Source of the DNA: an uncultured Roseovarius sp.
GTDB lineage: Bacteria > Pseudomonadota > Alphaproteobacteria > Rhodobacterales > Rhodobacteraceae
DNA: 64,000 nt
Reading direction: 5' to 3'
NCBI GenBank assembly: GCA_947497295.1
Contig: CANMFU010000011.1
Coordinates: forward strand, 28,169 to 92,168
Shown piece after piece: positions 19,903-30,975 of the stretch (positions are counted from its first letter, which is position 1; the number at the start of each line of letters is the position of its first letter). A model generated the notes under the pieces. It ran no database searches, was not told the DNA's origin, and saw nothing but the letters and a program-made list of their open reading frames with translations. The translations under genes were made by a program, and so were the position numbers.

Positions 19903-21327
19903 ATGCAAAATTATCTGACCCATGATGCTACCGCCCTGGCCGATCTGGTCGCGGTGGGCGACGTGTCCCCGCATGAATTGCTGGAGGAGGCGATTCAGCG
20001 CGCCGAGGCGCGCGACGGCGATATCAACGCCGTGTCGCAGCGCCTGTATGACCATGGCCGCGCCGCCATCGACGCCGGGCTGCCCGACGGCCCGTTTCGC
20101 GGCGTGCCGTTCCTGCTCAAGGATGCGTCGGGCGAACTGGCCGGCCACGTCACCGCCAACGGCGCCCGCCTGCTGGCCAAAGGCGCGCCCGCGACCGCCG
20201 ATTCGACGCTGGTTGCCCGCTACAAGGCCGCCGGTCTGGTGATTTTCGGCCGCACCACGACGCCGGAATTCTCGCTCGCGGCCTCGACCGAAACCAGCCT
20301 GACGGGCGCCACGCGCAATCCGTGGGACATCACGCGCACTGCGGGCGGATCGTCGGGCGGCGCAGCGGCGGTCGTGGCTGCCGGCATCGTGCCGGCCGCG
20401 CATGGCAGCGACGGGGGCGGGTCGATCCGTATCCCGGCCTCGTGCTGCGGGCTTTTTGGCCTGAAGCCATCGCGCGCCCGCAACCCTGCCGGGCCATTGA
20501 TCGGCGAAGGCTGGGGCAGCCTGTCCTGCGCGCATGTGCTGACCCGATCAGTGCGCGACAGCGCCTTGATGCTGGACGCGACCCATGGCATCGCGCCGGG
20601 CGATCCCTATTGCGCCCCGCCCGTCCTTCGCCCCTATGCCGAGGAGGTGCGCGCCGACGCGGGCCGTCTGCGTATCGGCTGGCACATACCGCCGATGAAC
20701 GGCGCCGAGGTTGCCCCGGTCTGCCGCGAGGCGGCCGAAGATGCGGCCAAATTGCTGGCCTCGCTGGGCCATGAGGTCGAGGAAACCACCCTGCCCGGCA
20801 GCGCCGAACGGTTGCAGCGCGCGATCTGGGTGCTTGTCGCCAGCAACGTCGCGCGCAGCATCAGCGCCATTGCCGCGCATCGCGATCAGGTCGTGACCGA
20901 AGAGGATGTCGACAACGTCACATGGCGCGCGGTCAGCGATGCAAGGATGATGACAGCCGAGGATTACGCCGAGGCGCTCTATCAGATCCACACGCAAAGC
21001 CGCCTTATGGCCGAGCTGCACAGCCGCTATGACGTGATCTTGTGCCCCACCCTTGCCACGCCGCCGCCGAAACTGGGCGTGCAGCGCACAGATACCGACG
21101 ATGTTGACGGCTATCACGCCGCGCTGGTCAACTTCACGCCCTTTACCCAGCTGCACAACATGACGGGCGCGCCCAGCGTGTCGGTGCCGCTGTACTGGGC
21201 CGGAGGGCTGCCCATTGGCACCATGCTATCGGCTGATTTCGGGCGCGAAGATATCCTGTTCCGCCTGTCGGCGCAGCTGGAGCAGGCCCGCCCGTGGTTT
21301 GACCGCCTGCCCCCGATAGTCGATTAA
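19903..21327 (+). CDS. Amidase (amidase signature family)
   Basis: 474 aa, [100 protein letters not shown]. Confidence 0.93.
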   Translation: MQNYLTHDATALADLVAVGDVSPHELLEEAIQRAEARDGDINAVSQRLYDHGRAAIDAGLPDGPFRGVPFLLKDASGELAGHVTANGARLLAKGAPATADSTLVARYKAAGLVIFGRTTTPEFSLAASTETSLTGATRNPWDITRTAGGSSGGAAAVVAAGIVPAAHGSDGGGSIRIPASCCGLFGLKPSRARNPAGPLIGEGWGSLSCAHVLTRSVRDSALMLDATHGIAPGDPYCAPPVLRPYAEEVRADAGRLRIGWHIPPMNGAEVAPVCREAAEDAAKLLASLGHEVEETTLPGSAERLQRAIWVLVASNVARSISAIAAHRDQVVTEEDVDNVTWRAVSDARMMTAEDYAEALYQIHTQSRLMAELHSRYDVILCPTLATPPPKLGVQRTDTDDVDGYHAALVNFTPFTQLHNMTGAPSVSVPLYWAGGLPIGTMLSADFGREDILFRLSAQLEQARPWFDRLPPIVD

Positions 21328-21448
21328 GCGGTGAGCGGCTGGACCGGCGGCCCGAAAAGGGGCTGTGGTCTGGCCGCGCGCCCAGGTTGGCCATGGCCAA
21401 CTGTGTGCCGTCATGTCGTCCAGGTTGGCCAACTTGGGCACAGCGGCG

Positions 21449-22399
21449 TCAGGGTGTCTTCTTCCACGTGTCGTAGAGCGTCTCCAGATTCGCCTCGACG
21501 AACCCGATAAAGCCTTGCTCTGCCGTTTCCGATACCTCGATCACCAGACGCTTGCCCTTGGTTGTGAGCGTGACGGGTCTGCCGTCCAGTTTGGACGGCG
21601 GGCTGGGCGCGGGCGGCGTGGCGGGCTTGTCCGCTCGCGTCCTGGCCTCAATCGCCTGAAGCGCTTTGATCAGGCCGTTCAGTTTGTCCACTGGCGTGCC
21701 TGCGCCGGGAACCAGCGCCGCCATCTCAGCGGCGCCCGGCGCGCCGTCGGCATTGACCAGCCGCCTGAGTTCGAGCCATGGCCGCCGACCAGCCTCATGG
21801 GCCGCGCCGATCCGGTAGATCAGTGTGTCGAGAACGTCGCGCGCGACGGCTATCAGCTTGCTCAGCGTGCCTTTGTCGACAGCCAGCACATCGCCGATTT
21901 CAGACCGAGCAAAACCCTGTGCCTCCAGCCGGGTCGCAAAGATCGCCTGTTCGATAAAACTGCGCTCAAGACGCGCCGAATTCTCCAAAGCTTGCGAAAC
22001 AAGCGCCTCGCGCTGGTCCATTTCCTTGATGTAGGCCTTGACCTTGATCCCCAGCGCGCGGCAGGCCGCAATCCTGCGGCGGCCGTAGACGACTTCGTAG
22101 CGTGGACCCGCGCCGCGCCGGTAGCGCAGCAGGGCAGGGAGCTGTTGGCCAGATGTCCGGATCGACTGGATCAGATCATCCAGCCCCTCGGCCACGTCGA
22201 ACCGGTCGGCGATTTCGGATTCGGCAATGTCGCGCACATCCACCTCTTTCGCCGATTGCGCCGACACCTGCGACAGCACGTCCGGCATGCATTTCAGCGA
22301 CCGTGGGCCTGCCTGGTCCGGTTCCTGGGCGCCTGTCGCAGCGGCAGGGGATTTGGACCCCATCTGAGCCAGACTTTTGGCCAATAGATCATGTTTCAT
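21449..22399 (-). CDS. repB: RepB/ParB-family partition protein (orphan repAB module)
   Basis: 316 aa, VYGRRRIAACRALGIKVKAYIKEMDQREALVSQALENSARLERSFIEQAIFA. Confidence 0.9.
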   Translation of the reverse strand: MKHDLLAKSLAQMGSKSPAAATGAQEPDQAGPRSLKCMPDVLSQVSAQSAKEVDVRDIAESEIADRFDVAEGLDDLIQSIRTSGQQLPALLRYRRGAGPRYEVVYGRRRIAACRALGIKVKAYIKEMDQREALVSQALENSARLERSFIEQAIFATRLEAQGFARSEIGDVLAVDKGTLSKLIAVARDVLDTLIYRIGAAHEAGRRPWLELRRLVNADGAPGAAEMAALVPGAGTPVDKLNGLIKALQAIEARTRADKPATPPAPSPPSKLDGRPVTLTTKGKRLVIEVSETAEQGFIGFVEANLETLYDTWKKTP

Positions 22400-23609
22400 C
22401 TTTGCCTCCTCGGCCCCATGCGGATTGGATCATCCGTTCAATATCGTTCGAGAATCCGATTGCGGAATCCAATGCGCGATCATAGGTCTTGCGGTTTTTT
22501 GACGCCGCCAGATCCACTTCGAAAATCGTTTTCTGCGACAGGCCGGCCTCGCTTACGGCCGATGATTTGAGAAATGGCGACGCGATCACGCTGTCGCCAA
22601 GCAGCTGCCTGATCCATTCGGCCAGATCCTGCTGCGTGCTTATGGCCGTGTCAAACCGGGTCAGAAGATAGGCAAAATTGTCATAGGCGCCGATGCCACC
22701 GTTGGAATGCAGCACCTCCAGAACGCGCGACGCCATGGTCAGAAACTGGCTGGCAGAGGCCAGATCAACGCGCTCGGGGATTATCGTCATCAGCAGCGAG
22801 GTTGAAGCGCAAACCGCCGGCATCGTCAGATATCCAAGCTGCGGCGACCGGTCGATCAGCACGATATCGTAATCATCCTCGACCTGGCACATTGAATCCC
22901 TGAGGCGATTGAAAAACACCGGCTGTTCGCCGCGGCTGAGCGCCATGGGCGTTTCGGTTTCAAACTCCGAAAGCATGATGCCGCCGGGAACGAGGTCCAG
23001 ATTGGGGAAATAGGTCTTGCGCAGCACGTCGGTGATCGGGGCGCGTGACGCATCGCCGTCATTGTAGCGGATCGCATCGTAAAGAGTGCCGCCCTTGCGA
23101 AAATCGATCTCGGGCTGGTATCCGAAAAACGTGGTAAGCGAAGCTTGGGGATCGGCATCCATCAGGCACACACGATAGCCGCGCAGCGCCAGCCGCATCC
23201 CAAGCGTGACGGTCGTGGTGGTTTTGCTGGATCCGCCTTTGAACTTGACCGTGGATCAGATTTGCAGATTGTCGCCCGGACGCCGGCCCGGCAAAAACTG
23301 ATGCGGGTCCTTGGCATTCTGCGACAGGATGTTGCGAATCCCAAGGATCTGTTCGGCGGTGTAGAGCCGCTTGTTATTAGGGCCTTGTTCGACGTCGGGA
23401 ATGCGATCGTCGAAATGCGCCTTGCTCAGATAACCATCGCTCACGCGCAACAGCTCGGCCACTTCGGCGGTGGTAAAGCTGCGCAGGGTCTTGACCTCTT
23501 TCGGCGCGAGAAAGAGCTTTGACATATGGTCAAGCGCCTCCGATAGCCGATCTGCGTCTGCTCGCAGCTTGTCATGCAGCACTGAATGCATCTTGTTTGC
23601 CCGCCTCAT
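22389..23609 (-). pseudogene. repA: RepA/ParA-family ATPase interrupted by in-frame TGA before Walker A
   Basis: Frame GDNLQI*STVKFKGGSSKTTTTVTLGMRLALRGYRVCLMDADPQASLTTFFGYQPEIDF; TGA at 23258-23256; the two listed ORFs are in the same frame. Confidence 0.85.
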
Positions 23610-24022
23610 GTCGTTCCATCTGCGCCACCGTGCGCTGCGCCCGCGTGGGGCGCCCAGAAACGCGAAGAACGTATTTTTTGCTCGTTTTACGTTACAGATA
23701 GGACGTCAGAGCCAGGGGAACTCAAGAAAAATTGTCCGGGCCTGTCTTGTGGGGGTAGTGAGGCAAGCCACCAGATGAGGTGCTGAGGCCCGGATCAGCC
23801 GTCAGGCATCCGTCCTAAGGTGCGGATTCTAATACGTTAAGTTATACCAGACTTATCCCCAAGGTGGGATTTTGCGCCGGGGGTACATGCGCGGGCAGCA
23901 CATTCGGCGCCCCTCGGTCGCCAATGCTATGGACGGTCTGTTGGCTGTTGTTTGCCTGATGGCGTTACGCCGCAGGCGTCCGGCGCCGTGCATCGCACCC
24001 ACCGGCGCCGGAATTGCCCGCG

Positions 24023-25648
24023 TCAGCGGTCCGCCTGCTCCAACGCGCGCTCGTATTCCTGACCGGGGATCGCATCCAGCAGCGACTGGGTATATTCGGT
24101 GGCCGGTGTGTGCAGCACTTTGCCCGCTGGCCCGGCCTCGACGATCTGGCCCTTTTGCATGACGATGATGCGGTCGCAGATCCGCGCGGCGACGCGCAGA
24201 TCGTGGGTGATGAACAGCATCGACAGGTCCAGCCGGGTTTTCAGATCGGCCAGAAGGTCCAGCACCTGCGCCTGAATGGACACGTCCAGCGCCGATACCG
24301 CCTCATCCGCGATGATGATTTTCGGGTCCAGCGCAAGGGCGCGGGCGATGCCGATGCGCTGGCGCTGGCCGCCGGAAAATTCATGCGGGAAACGTTGCAT
24401 CGCCGAGGCATCCAGCCCGACCAGCTCCAGCAGCTCGCGGGCGCGGCTCTGCGCGGTGTGGCGATCGGTTCCGTAGGCGATCAGGCCTTCGGTCAGGATG
24501 CGGCTGACGCGGGCGCGCGGGTTCAGCGATGAGTAGGGGTCCTGGAAAATCATCTGCAATTTGCGGCGTTTGTCGCGCAGGTCTGACCCGGACATATGCG
24601 CGATGTCGGCGCCGTCCACCATGACGCGGCCTGCGTCCGGTGTCAGCAGTCGCACGATGCAGCGGCCTACGGTGGACTTGCCCGAGCCGGATTCGCCGAC
24701 GATGCCAATGGTCTCCCCTGCGTATAGCTGGAAATTGACGTCCTGCACCGCCTTGACCACGCGCCGCTTGCCAAAAAGCGTGCCAGCGCCGGTGGAGAAG
24801 GTTTTGGTCAGCCCCTCGACCGTCAGGATGGGCGCGCGGGTCTGCTCCTCGGCTTCGCGGCGCTGGGTCAGGCGGGGGATCGCATCAATCAGCGCGCGGG
24901 TGTAGGGGTGCTGGGGCTTCAGCAGCACCTCATCGGCGGTGCCGGTTTCGACAATCTCGCCGGTTTGCATGACGATGACGCGGTCGGCGATATCAGCGAC
25001 GACGCCGAAATCATGAGTGATAAAGATGACGGCCATGCCGCGCCGCGCGCGCAGATCCTCGATCAGTTTCAGGATCTGGGCTTGGGTCGTGACATCGAGC
25101 GCGGTTGTCGGCTCGTCCGCGATCAATATGTCAGGCTCCAGCGCGAGCGCCATGGCGATCATCACGCGCTGGCGCTGGCCACCCGATAGCTGGAAGGGGT
25201 AGGCGCGGACGGCGGCATCGGGGTCGGGGATGCCGACCTCCTCCAGCAATTGCAGCGCGCGGGCGCGGCGCTCAGATGCGTTCAGCGCGCCATGCGCCTC
25301 GAACACTTCGGCGATCTGGGCGCCGACACGCATCAGCGGGTTGAGTGCGCTCAGCGGTTCCTGAAAGATCATCGAAATGCGGCTACCGCGCAGTTTCAGC
25401 ATTTCCTTTTCGGGCAGGCCAAGGATGGGCCGGCCATCGAATGTGATCGTGCCGCGCACCGGTTTTACCCCTTGCGGCAGCAGGCCCATGACGGCGTTCG
25501 CGGACATGGATTTGCCGGATCCGGATTCGCCGACGATGCACAGGATCTCGCCCTTATCGAGGTCGAAATTGATGTTTTGCGCCGCATACAGACGGTCGGC
25601 GCCGTCGGGCAGGGCGATGGCAAGGTCGCGGATTTGCAGCAGGCTCAT
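24023..25648 (-). CDS. Dipeptide/oligopeptide-type ABC transporter, fused double ATP-binding protein (DppDF-like)
   Basis: 541 aa with two Walker A (GESGSGKS) and two LSGGQ/FSGGQ signatures. Confidence 0.95.
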   Translation of the reverse strand: MSLLQIRDLAIALPDGADRLYAAQNINFDLDKGEILCIVGESGSGKSMSANAVMGLLPQGVKPVRGTITFDGRPILGLPEKEMLKLRGSRISMIFQEPLSALNPLMRVGAQIAEVFEAHGALNASERRARALQLLEEVGIPDPDAAVRAYPFQLSGGQRQRVMIAMALALEPDILIADEPTTALDVTTQAQILKLIEDLRARRGMAVIFITHDFGVVADIADRVIVMQTGEIVETGTADEVLLKPQHPYTRALIDAIPRLTQRREAEEQTRAPILTVEGLTKTFSTGAGTLFGKRRVVKAVQDVNFQLYAGETIGIVGESGSGKSTVGRCIVRLLTPDAGRVMVDGADIAHMSGSDLRDKRRKLQMIFQDPYSSLNPRARVSRILTEGLIAYGTDRHTAQSRARELLELVGLDASAMQRFPHEFSGGQRQRIGIARALALDPKIIIADEAVSALDVSIQAQVLDLLADLKTRLDLSMLFITHDLRVAARICDRIIVMQKGQIVEAGPAGKVLHTPATEYTQSLLDAIPGQEYERALEQADR

Positions 25649-26484
25649 TCGGATTTCCTCGTCAAACGGGGGTTGAGCGCGTCGTTCAGGCCCTCACCGA
25701 TCAGGTTCAGCGCCAGCACGGTCAAGAGGATCGCCATGCCGGGCAGGAAGGACAGCCACCATGCGGTGCGAATGACGGTGCGCGCGGCGCCGATCATGTA
25801 ACCCCATGACATGATGTTCGGATCACCCAGCCCGAGGAAGGACAGCGAGCTTTCCAAGAGGATCGCCTGCGCGATCATCAGCGACGCCAGCACGATGATC
25901 GGGGGCAGGGCGTTCGGCAGGATGTGGCGCAGGATGATCTGCGTGTTGCCAAGGCCGGAGAGGGTCGCCGCCTCGACGAATTCGCGGGTGCGCAATGATA
26001 GCACTTCGCCGCGCACGAGGCGGGCGACGGGGGGCCAGCTTACGACAGCAATCGCGATGATCACAAAGGTCAGGCTGGGCTGGAAAATCGCCAGCAGGAC
26101 GATCGCCAGCGCAAAGCTGGGGATGGTCTGGAAAAACTCGGTAAAGCGCATCAGCGCGTCGTCGGTGCGCCCGGCGAAATACCCGGCGCAGGCACCGACC
26201 GGCACGCCGATGGCCAGCGCGACGATGGTGGACACCAGCCCGACCAGCAAGCTGACATAAGCCCCATGCGCCAGCCCCGACAGCACATCACGCCCCAGCG
26301 CATCGGTGCCCAGCAGAAGGCCGTCCTGCGTGAAGGGCGGCAGGAACGGGCGCTGCACCATTTTCCACGGGCTTTGCGGGAACAGAACCGGCGCAAGGAT
26401 GGCGGCCAGAATGACCAGCGCAAGGATGATCAGGCCAATGACAGCGCCGCGGTTATAGCGGAAACGTTTCCAGAAATCTCTCAT
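25645..26484 (-). CDS. ABC transporter permease (DppC-like)
   Basis: 279 aa, GTDALGRDVLSGLAHGAYVSLLVGLV, typical DppC. Confidence 0.93.
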   Translation of the reverse strand: MRDFWKRFRYNRGAVIGLIILALVILAAILAPVLFPQSPWKMVQRPFLPPFTQDGLLLGTDALGRDVLSGLAHGAYVSLLVGLVSTIVALAIGVPVGACAGYFAGRTDDALMRFTEFFQTIPSFALAIVLLAIFQPSLTFVIIAIAVVSWPPVARLVRGEVLSLRTREFVEAATLSGLGNTQIILRHILPNALPPIIVLASLMIAQAILLESSLSFLGLGDPNIMSWGYMIGAARTVIRTAWWLSFLPGMAILLTVLALNLIGEGLNDALNPRLTRKSE

Positions 26485-27452
26485 GTTGTCAGCCTTATGC
26501 GTGGGTCGACAATGACATAGACGACGTCCGTAATCAGGTTGAACAGCAGCACCATGGCGGCTGAAATGTAAAACACGCCCAGGATCACGTTATAATCGCG
26601 CTGATTGATCGCCTCGAACATCAGGCGGCCGATGCCGGGCCAGGCAAACACGGTTTCGGTCAGGATCGCGCCGCCGAAGATTTGCCCCGCTTGCAGGCCC
26701 GCCAGCGTGATGACCGGCAGCAAAGCGTTGCGCAGGATGTGCCGACGCTGGATCACGCCGCGTTTCAGCCCCTTGGCGCGGGCGGTTTTCACGAAATCGA
26801 GGCGCGACACTTCCAGCATCGAGGCGCGCGTCATGCGCATGTAGATCGCGGTGAAAAACAGGCCCAGCGTGGTGGCGGGCAGGATCAGATGCTTGGCCAC
26901 GTCCAGCACATGCGCAAACCCGGTATAGCCCGCGCCAATGGTGGAATAGCCAAACCCCGGCAGCCAGCCCAGCCAGACGGAAAACACCAGCGACGCCATC
27001 AGCGCGACCCAGAAAAGCGGGGTGGCGTAAAACAGCAGCGCGAGGGTGGAAATGATCGTGTCGCCCCAGCTGCCCTGACGGGCCGAGGCGGCGACGCCGG
27101 CAATCACGCCCAGCACCAGCGACAGAACGAACGCAACGCCGGTCAGCAGCAGGGTCGCGGGCAGGCGGTCGCCGATCAGCTCGGCCACCGGCATCTGCTG
27201 GCGGAAGGAATAGCCAAGGTCCAGCTGCACCGCGCCCTTGATATAGATCCACAGCTGCACATAAAGCGGCTGATCGAGACCAAAGCGGGTGCGCAGATCG
27301 GCCAGGAATTTCTCGTCCGCCGCGCCGGCCTCGCCTGCCATGACGGCGGCGGGGTCGCCGGGGGCGGCGTGGATCAGCAGGAAGTTGAAGACAAGGATGG
27401 CCAGCAGGATGAACACCGCCTTGACCAGTCTGCCCAAGATGAACCGTGTCAA
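26481..27452 (-). CDS. ABC transporter permease (DppB-like)
   Basis: 323 aa, FILGRLVKAVFILLAILVFNFLLIHAAPGDPA..., typical DppB. Confidence 0.93.
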   Translation of the reverse strand: MTRFILGRLVKAVFILLAILVFNFLLIHAAPGDPAAVMAGEAGAADEKFLADLRTRFGLDQPLYVQLWIYIKGAVQLDLGYSFRQQMPVAELIGDRLPATLLLTGVAFVLSLVLGVIAGVAASARQGSWGDTIISTLALLFYATPLFWVALMASLVFSVWLGWLPGFGYSTIGAGYTGFAHVLDVAKHLILPATTLGLFFTAIYMRMTRASMLEVSRLDFVKTARAKGLKRGVIQRRHILRNALLPVITLAGLQAGQIFGGAILTETVFAWPGIGRLMFEAINQRDYNVILGVFYISAAMVLLFNLITDVVYVIVDPRIRLTT

Positions 27453-27530
27453 GTTATCTGCCCCGTATTAGCGTTACATTCCAGTAAGTTCCGGGGCGCC
27501 CTAGCGCCCCGGACCGATATTCGCAAGCCG

Positions 27531-29108
27531 TTATTCCTGCTTGATCCACACAAAGCGGAAGCCGTCATTGACGCCGAATGCAGTGTTTACAGGGTTGTGG
27601 ATGTTGCAGCGGTAGATGGTCGGAAAACCCAGTTCCAGCAGCCACAGGTTGGGCACGTCCGACACGATCTGATCCTGAATCGTCTTGTAGGCAGCGCGGC
27701 GCGCTTCGGGGTCGGCCATCAGCGCGGCCTCGTCCCACAGCTTGTCCATCTCGGGATTTTGATAGTTCGCCACGTTGTTCCACGGGCTGCCCGGCGCGGC
27801 GTTGTCGCCCATATAGGTCCGCGACACACCCAAGGCCGGATCGCCGTATTGATAGACATAGGTAAAGGCCAGATCATAGTCGCGATCCGATACCTTCTGG
27901 TTCCAGCCGGCCACGTCCGAGGGGACGATTTCGACATTCATGCCGATTTCGGTCAGGTTCTGCTTGACCGCTTCGGCCCAGCGGCTCCAGGTTTCGCCGT
28001 AAGGCAGGCCCAGCAGGCGGATCGTCTCGCCGTTATAGCTGGAGTCGGCCAGCAGCGCCTTGGCCTTCTCGGGGTCATAGGTGATGTCGGGGGTGTCGCC
28101 CGCATAGAACTTGGTCGAGGAGGAAACCGGCCCCGTCGCGACCTTGCCCAGACCGTTCCACAGCGCGTCGCGCGCAAAGTTGCGGTCCATTGCGTGCATC
28201 ATCGCCTGGCGCACTTTGACGTCATCCAGCGGCTTGTTGTTCATGTTGACCCAGATCCACGAATGCGGCCCGAAATATTCGAAACCCTTTTCGGTGATGC
28301 AGGTATTGTCCATCTCGCGCAGGCGCGGGACGTCAAAGTTTTCCACCGCGCCGCCGGGCAGCACGTCAACCTTGCCGGTCTCATACGCCACCGCGCGGGA
28401 CGCCGCATCGGGGATCACGTGATAGTAGATCTCGTCGATATAGGGCAGGCCGTCCATGTAGTAATCTTCGTTCTTGACGAAGTGGATATAGCTGCCCTTG
28501 ACCCATTCATCGAACTTGAAGGGGCCGGTGCCGATCGGCGTGTTGTTCGCCGGATTGTTGATGAAATCGGTGCCTTCATAGATATGCTGGGGGATCATCG
28601 GCACTGTTCCGGCCTCGAAAATGCCCAGAAACGGGCCAAAGGGCTGTTTCAGGGTGATCACAACGGTCAGATCATCGGGCGTTTCGATATTGTCGACATG
28701 CTCCATATAGGTGCGCATCCGGCTGTGGGTTTCGCGCAGGAACACATCCATCGAGAATTTCACGTCGGCCGATGTAAACGGCTCGCCGTCATGGAACACC
28801 ACGCCCGGGCGCAGCTTGAACGTGTAGGTCTTGCCGTCTTCGGAAATCTCCCACGACTCGGCCAATTGCGGCTCGGGCGTCAGGTCGAAATTGTAGCGCA
28901 TCAGGCTTTCATAGATGTCGCCCGCGACCATCTGGGTCGGGCCGTTCTGAATGATGCCCAGCATCAATCCCGGCGGTTCGGGCTGAATGACCACGTTCAG
29001 CGTGCCACCTGATTGCGGCTCGCTGTCCTGCGCTGTCGCCGCACCGGTCAGTGGGCCCGCCAGCACCAGTGCCAGCATGGCGATTGCGATGTTTTTCGGT
29101 CTGATCAT
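27531..29108 (-). CDS. ABC transporter substrate-binding protein (SBP family 5, DppA-like)
   Basis: 525 aa, signal peptide, SGGTLNVVIQPEPPGLMLGI...YTFKLRPGVVFHDGEPFTSADVKFSMD. Confidence 0.95.
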   Translation of the reverse strand: MIRPKNIAIAMLALVLAGPLTGAATAQDSEPQSGGTLNVVIQPEPPGLMLGIIQNGPTQMVAGDIYESLMRYNFDLTPEPQLAESWEISEDGKTYTFKLRPGVVFHDGEPFTSADVKFSMDVFLRETHSRMRTYMEHVDNIETPDDLTVVITLKQPFGPFLGIFEAGTVPMIPQHIYEGTDFINNPANNTPIGTGPFKFDEWVKGSYIHFVKNEDYYMDGLPYIDEIYYHVIPDAASRAVAYETGKVDVLPGGAVENFDVPRLREMDNTCITEKGFEYFGPHSWIWVNMNNKPLDDVKVRQAMMHAMDRNFARDALWNGLGKVATGPVSSSTKFYAGDTPDITYDPEKAKALLADSSYNGETIRLLGLPYGETWSRWAEAVKQNLTEIGMNVEIVPSDVAGWNQKVSDRDYDLAFTYVYQYGDPALGVSRTYMGDNAAPGSPWNNVANYQNPEMDKLWDEAALMADPEARRAAYKTIQDQIVSDVPNLWLLELGFPTIYRCNIHNPVNTAFGVNDGFRFVWIKQE

Positions 29109-29155
29109 TTATTATTCTCCCCGTTTTTGGTTTTTTGTTAACACATTAAGATCGT

Positions 29156-29821
29156 TCAGTCTCGCTCGCCAATCTCGAACGAGCCGATATAGGCGATGAT
29201 ACCGTCGCGCGATTCGTCAATATCGGTGGTGATCGCGGCGCGCGCGGCGGCGGCGTCGCGTTCCGCAAAGGCGGCGATCAGCGCGTGATGCTGATGGATC
29301 ATGTCCACCTGCGCGCGGCTGTAATACCCGGCAATCAGCGGCCCCATGCGCAGCCAAAGCCGCGTCAGCACGCCCAGCAGAACCGGCATCTGCGCGATCT
29401 CGGCCAGTGCAAAATGGAACTGCTGGTTGTATTCGGCGGCCTGAGTCCAGCGGGCGGCGGCAATCGCCTCCTCGTTGCGTTCGATCAGGCGGCGCAGGCG
29501 GGCGATATCGGCAGGCGTGGCCACCATCGCCGCGCGGGCGGCGGCCAGGCCCTCCAGCTCGCTGCGGATGCTGGCGATCTCCAGATATTTTGCCGCCGAC
29601 AGCACCGGAACGCGCACATCGCGCAGCGACCGCTGCACCAGCGCATCGTCCTGAAGCAGCCGCTGCACCGCGTCGCGAACCGGGGTCGAGCTGGTCCCCA
29701 GCGCCTCGGCCAGACCGCGTATTGTGATGCGCTGATTCGGGCGCAGCTTGCCGCGCACCAGATCCTGACTGACCCGGTCATAAATGGCATCGCCCAGCGA
29801 TTCGCGGCTGATCTGGTTCAT
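29156..29821 (-). CDS. GntR-family regulator (FCD-type C-terminal domain)
   Basis: 221 aa, LGDAIYDRVSQDLVRGKLRPNQRITIRGLAEALGTSSTPVRDAVQRLLQDDALVQRS. Confidence 0.92.
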   Translation of the reverse strand: MNQISRESLGDAIYDRVSQDLVRGKLRPNQRITIRGLAEALGTSSTPVRDAVQRLLQDDALVQRSLRDVRVPVLSAAKYLEIASIRSELEGLAAARAAMVATPADIARLRRLIERNEEAIAAARWTQAAEYNQQFHFALAEIAQMPVLLGVLTRLWLRMGPLIAGYYSRAQVDMIHQHHALIAAFAERDAAAARAAITTDIDESRDGIIAYIGSFEIGERD

Positions 29822-29837
29822 CGTTCCCCTGCGGCCT

Positions 29838-29857
29838 GGCCGGGTATTTTCCCGGCC
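29838..29857. terminator. Hairpin GGCCGGG-tatttt-CCCGGCC in divergent intergenic region
   Basis: Perfect 7-bp stem followed by TGTTTT on + strand. Confidence 0.35.
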
Positions 29858-29861
29858 TGTT

Positions 29862-29880
29862 TTGATGCATCATGCATCAA
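29862..29880. promoter_or_regulatory. Candidate GntR operator, TTGATGCAT-C-ATGCATCAA
   Basis: Perfect 9-bp inverted arms around one central base between divergent gntR and the HDAC-like gene. Confidence 0.7.
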
Positions 29881-29946
29881 TGTGATTGATCCGGCAATTA
29901 TTAACTGCGATGGTTTGCCCACGTCGCCACGACCAAGGGACCCGGA

Positions 29947-30975
29947 ATGAAAGCCTTCTTTGACGAACGCCAGCTAGGCCATGCGCCGAAAACCTATTTC
30001 CGCCGCGGCGCGGCGATGCCGCATCAGGAACAGCCCCAGCGCGCGGAAATCCTGCGCGACATGCTGGCAGGCGAGGGGTTTGAGATTACTGCGCCGCGCG
30101 ATCATGGGCCGGACCCGATCAAGGCGGTGCATAATCCTGATTACGTTGACTTTCTGCCCGATGCCCACGCGCGTTTTGTCGCCAGTGCCGGGCCCGATGC
30201 GCTGGCCATTCCCACCATGCATCCCGGCCTGCGCCGCGGCAAGGAGCCAAAGGATATTCACGGCCAGATGGGCTGGTGGATGACCGACACATCGACGCCG
30301 CTGACCGCCGGGACATGGGACGCCGCTTATTGGTCCGCCCAGACCGCGATCGAGACCGCCGAAGAGGTTCTGTCAGGCGCGCGCGCCGCCTATGCGCTGT
30401 GCCGTCCGCCCGGCCATCACGCAATGCGCGACTGCGCCAACGGGTTCTGTTTTTTCAACAATGCCTGCATCGTGGCGCATCACCTGACGCGCAAATTCAA
30501 GCGCGTGGCGCTGATCGACATCGACGTGCACACCGGCAACGGATCGCTGGATATCCTGTACGAACGGGGCGATATCTTCTTTTGCTCGCTGCACCCGGAC
30601 CCGGCGACATATCCCACATTCTACCTCGGACACGCGGACGAAACCGGCGCGGGCGAGGGCGCGGGTGCGTCTCTGAACGTCCTGCTTCAGCAGGGCGCCA
30701 GTCAGGATGACGTGCTGTCCGCGCTGGACACGGCGCTGGCCGCAATCGGCGATTTCGCGCCCGATGCGCTGGTTGTGTCGCTGGGCTTCGACATGGCCGC
30801 CGACGATCCGCTGGCGGCTGTTGCCGTCTATCCCGATGGCTTTGCCGAAATGGCCCGCAGGCTGGCGGCGCTGAACCTGCCCACGGCATTGGTGCAGGAG
30901 GGCGGATACCTCGGCCCGTCGCTGGCAGACAATGCGCGCGCCTTCCTGACCACCTTTCGCGAGGCCACGACATGA
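29947..30975 (+). CDS. Histone deacetylase-family protein (acetylpolyamine amidohydrolase-like)
   Basis: 342 aa, RPPGHHAMRDCANGFCFFNNACIVAHHL...VALIDIDVHTGNGSLDILYERGDIFFCSLH. Confidence 0.92.
   Translation: MKAFFDERQLGHAPKTYFRRGAAMPHQEQPQRAEILRDMLAGEGFEITAPRDHGPDPIKAVHNPDYVDFLPDAHARFVASAGPDALAIPTMHPGLRRGKEPKDIHGQMGWWMTDTSTPLTAGTWDAAYWSAQTAIETAEEVLSGARAAYALCRPPGHHAMRDCANGFCFFNNACIVAHHLTRKFKRVALIDIDVHTGNGSLDILYERGDIFFCSLHPDPATYPTFYLGHADETGAGEGAGASLNVLLQQGASQDDVLSALDTALAAIGDFAPDALVVSLGFDMAADDPLAAVAVYPDGFAEMARRLAALNLPTALVQEGGYLGPSLADNARAFLTTFREATT

Noticed and set aside
23256-23258. Possible selenocysteine or programmed readthrough at the repA TGA
   Set aside because: Leu is expected here by alignment with the intact RepA and no supporting stem-loop was recognised; a nonsense mutation or sequencing error is simpler.
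23853-23861. DnaA-box-like TTATCCCCA upstream of the orphan repA
   Set aside because: Single copy with a mismatch to TTATCCACA; not enough to call an origin.
26682-29012. 776-aa plus-strand ORF
   Set aside because: Antisense shadow of dppB and dppA-like genes in high-GC DNA; low-complexity His/Arg/Gly-rich with no recognisable domain.
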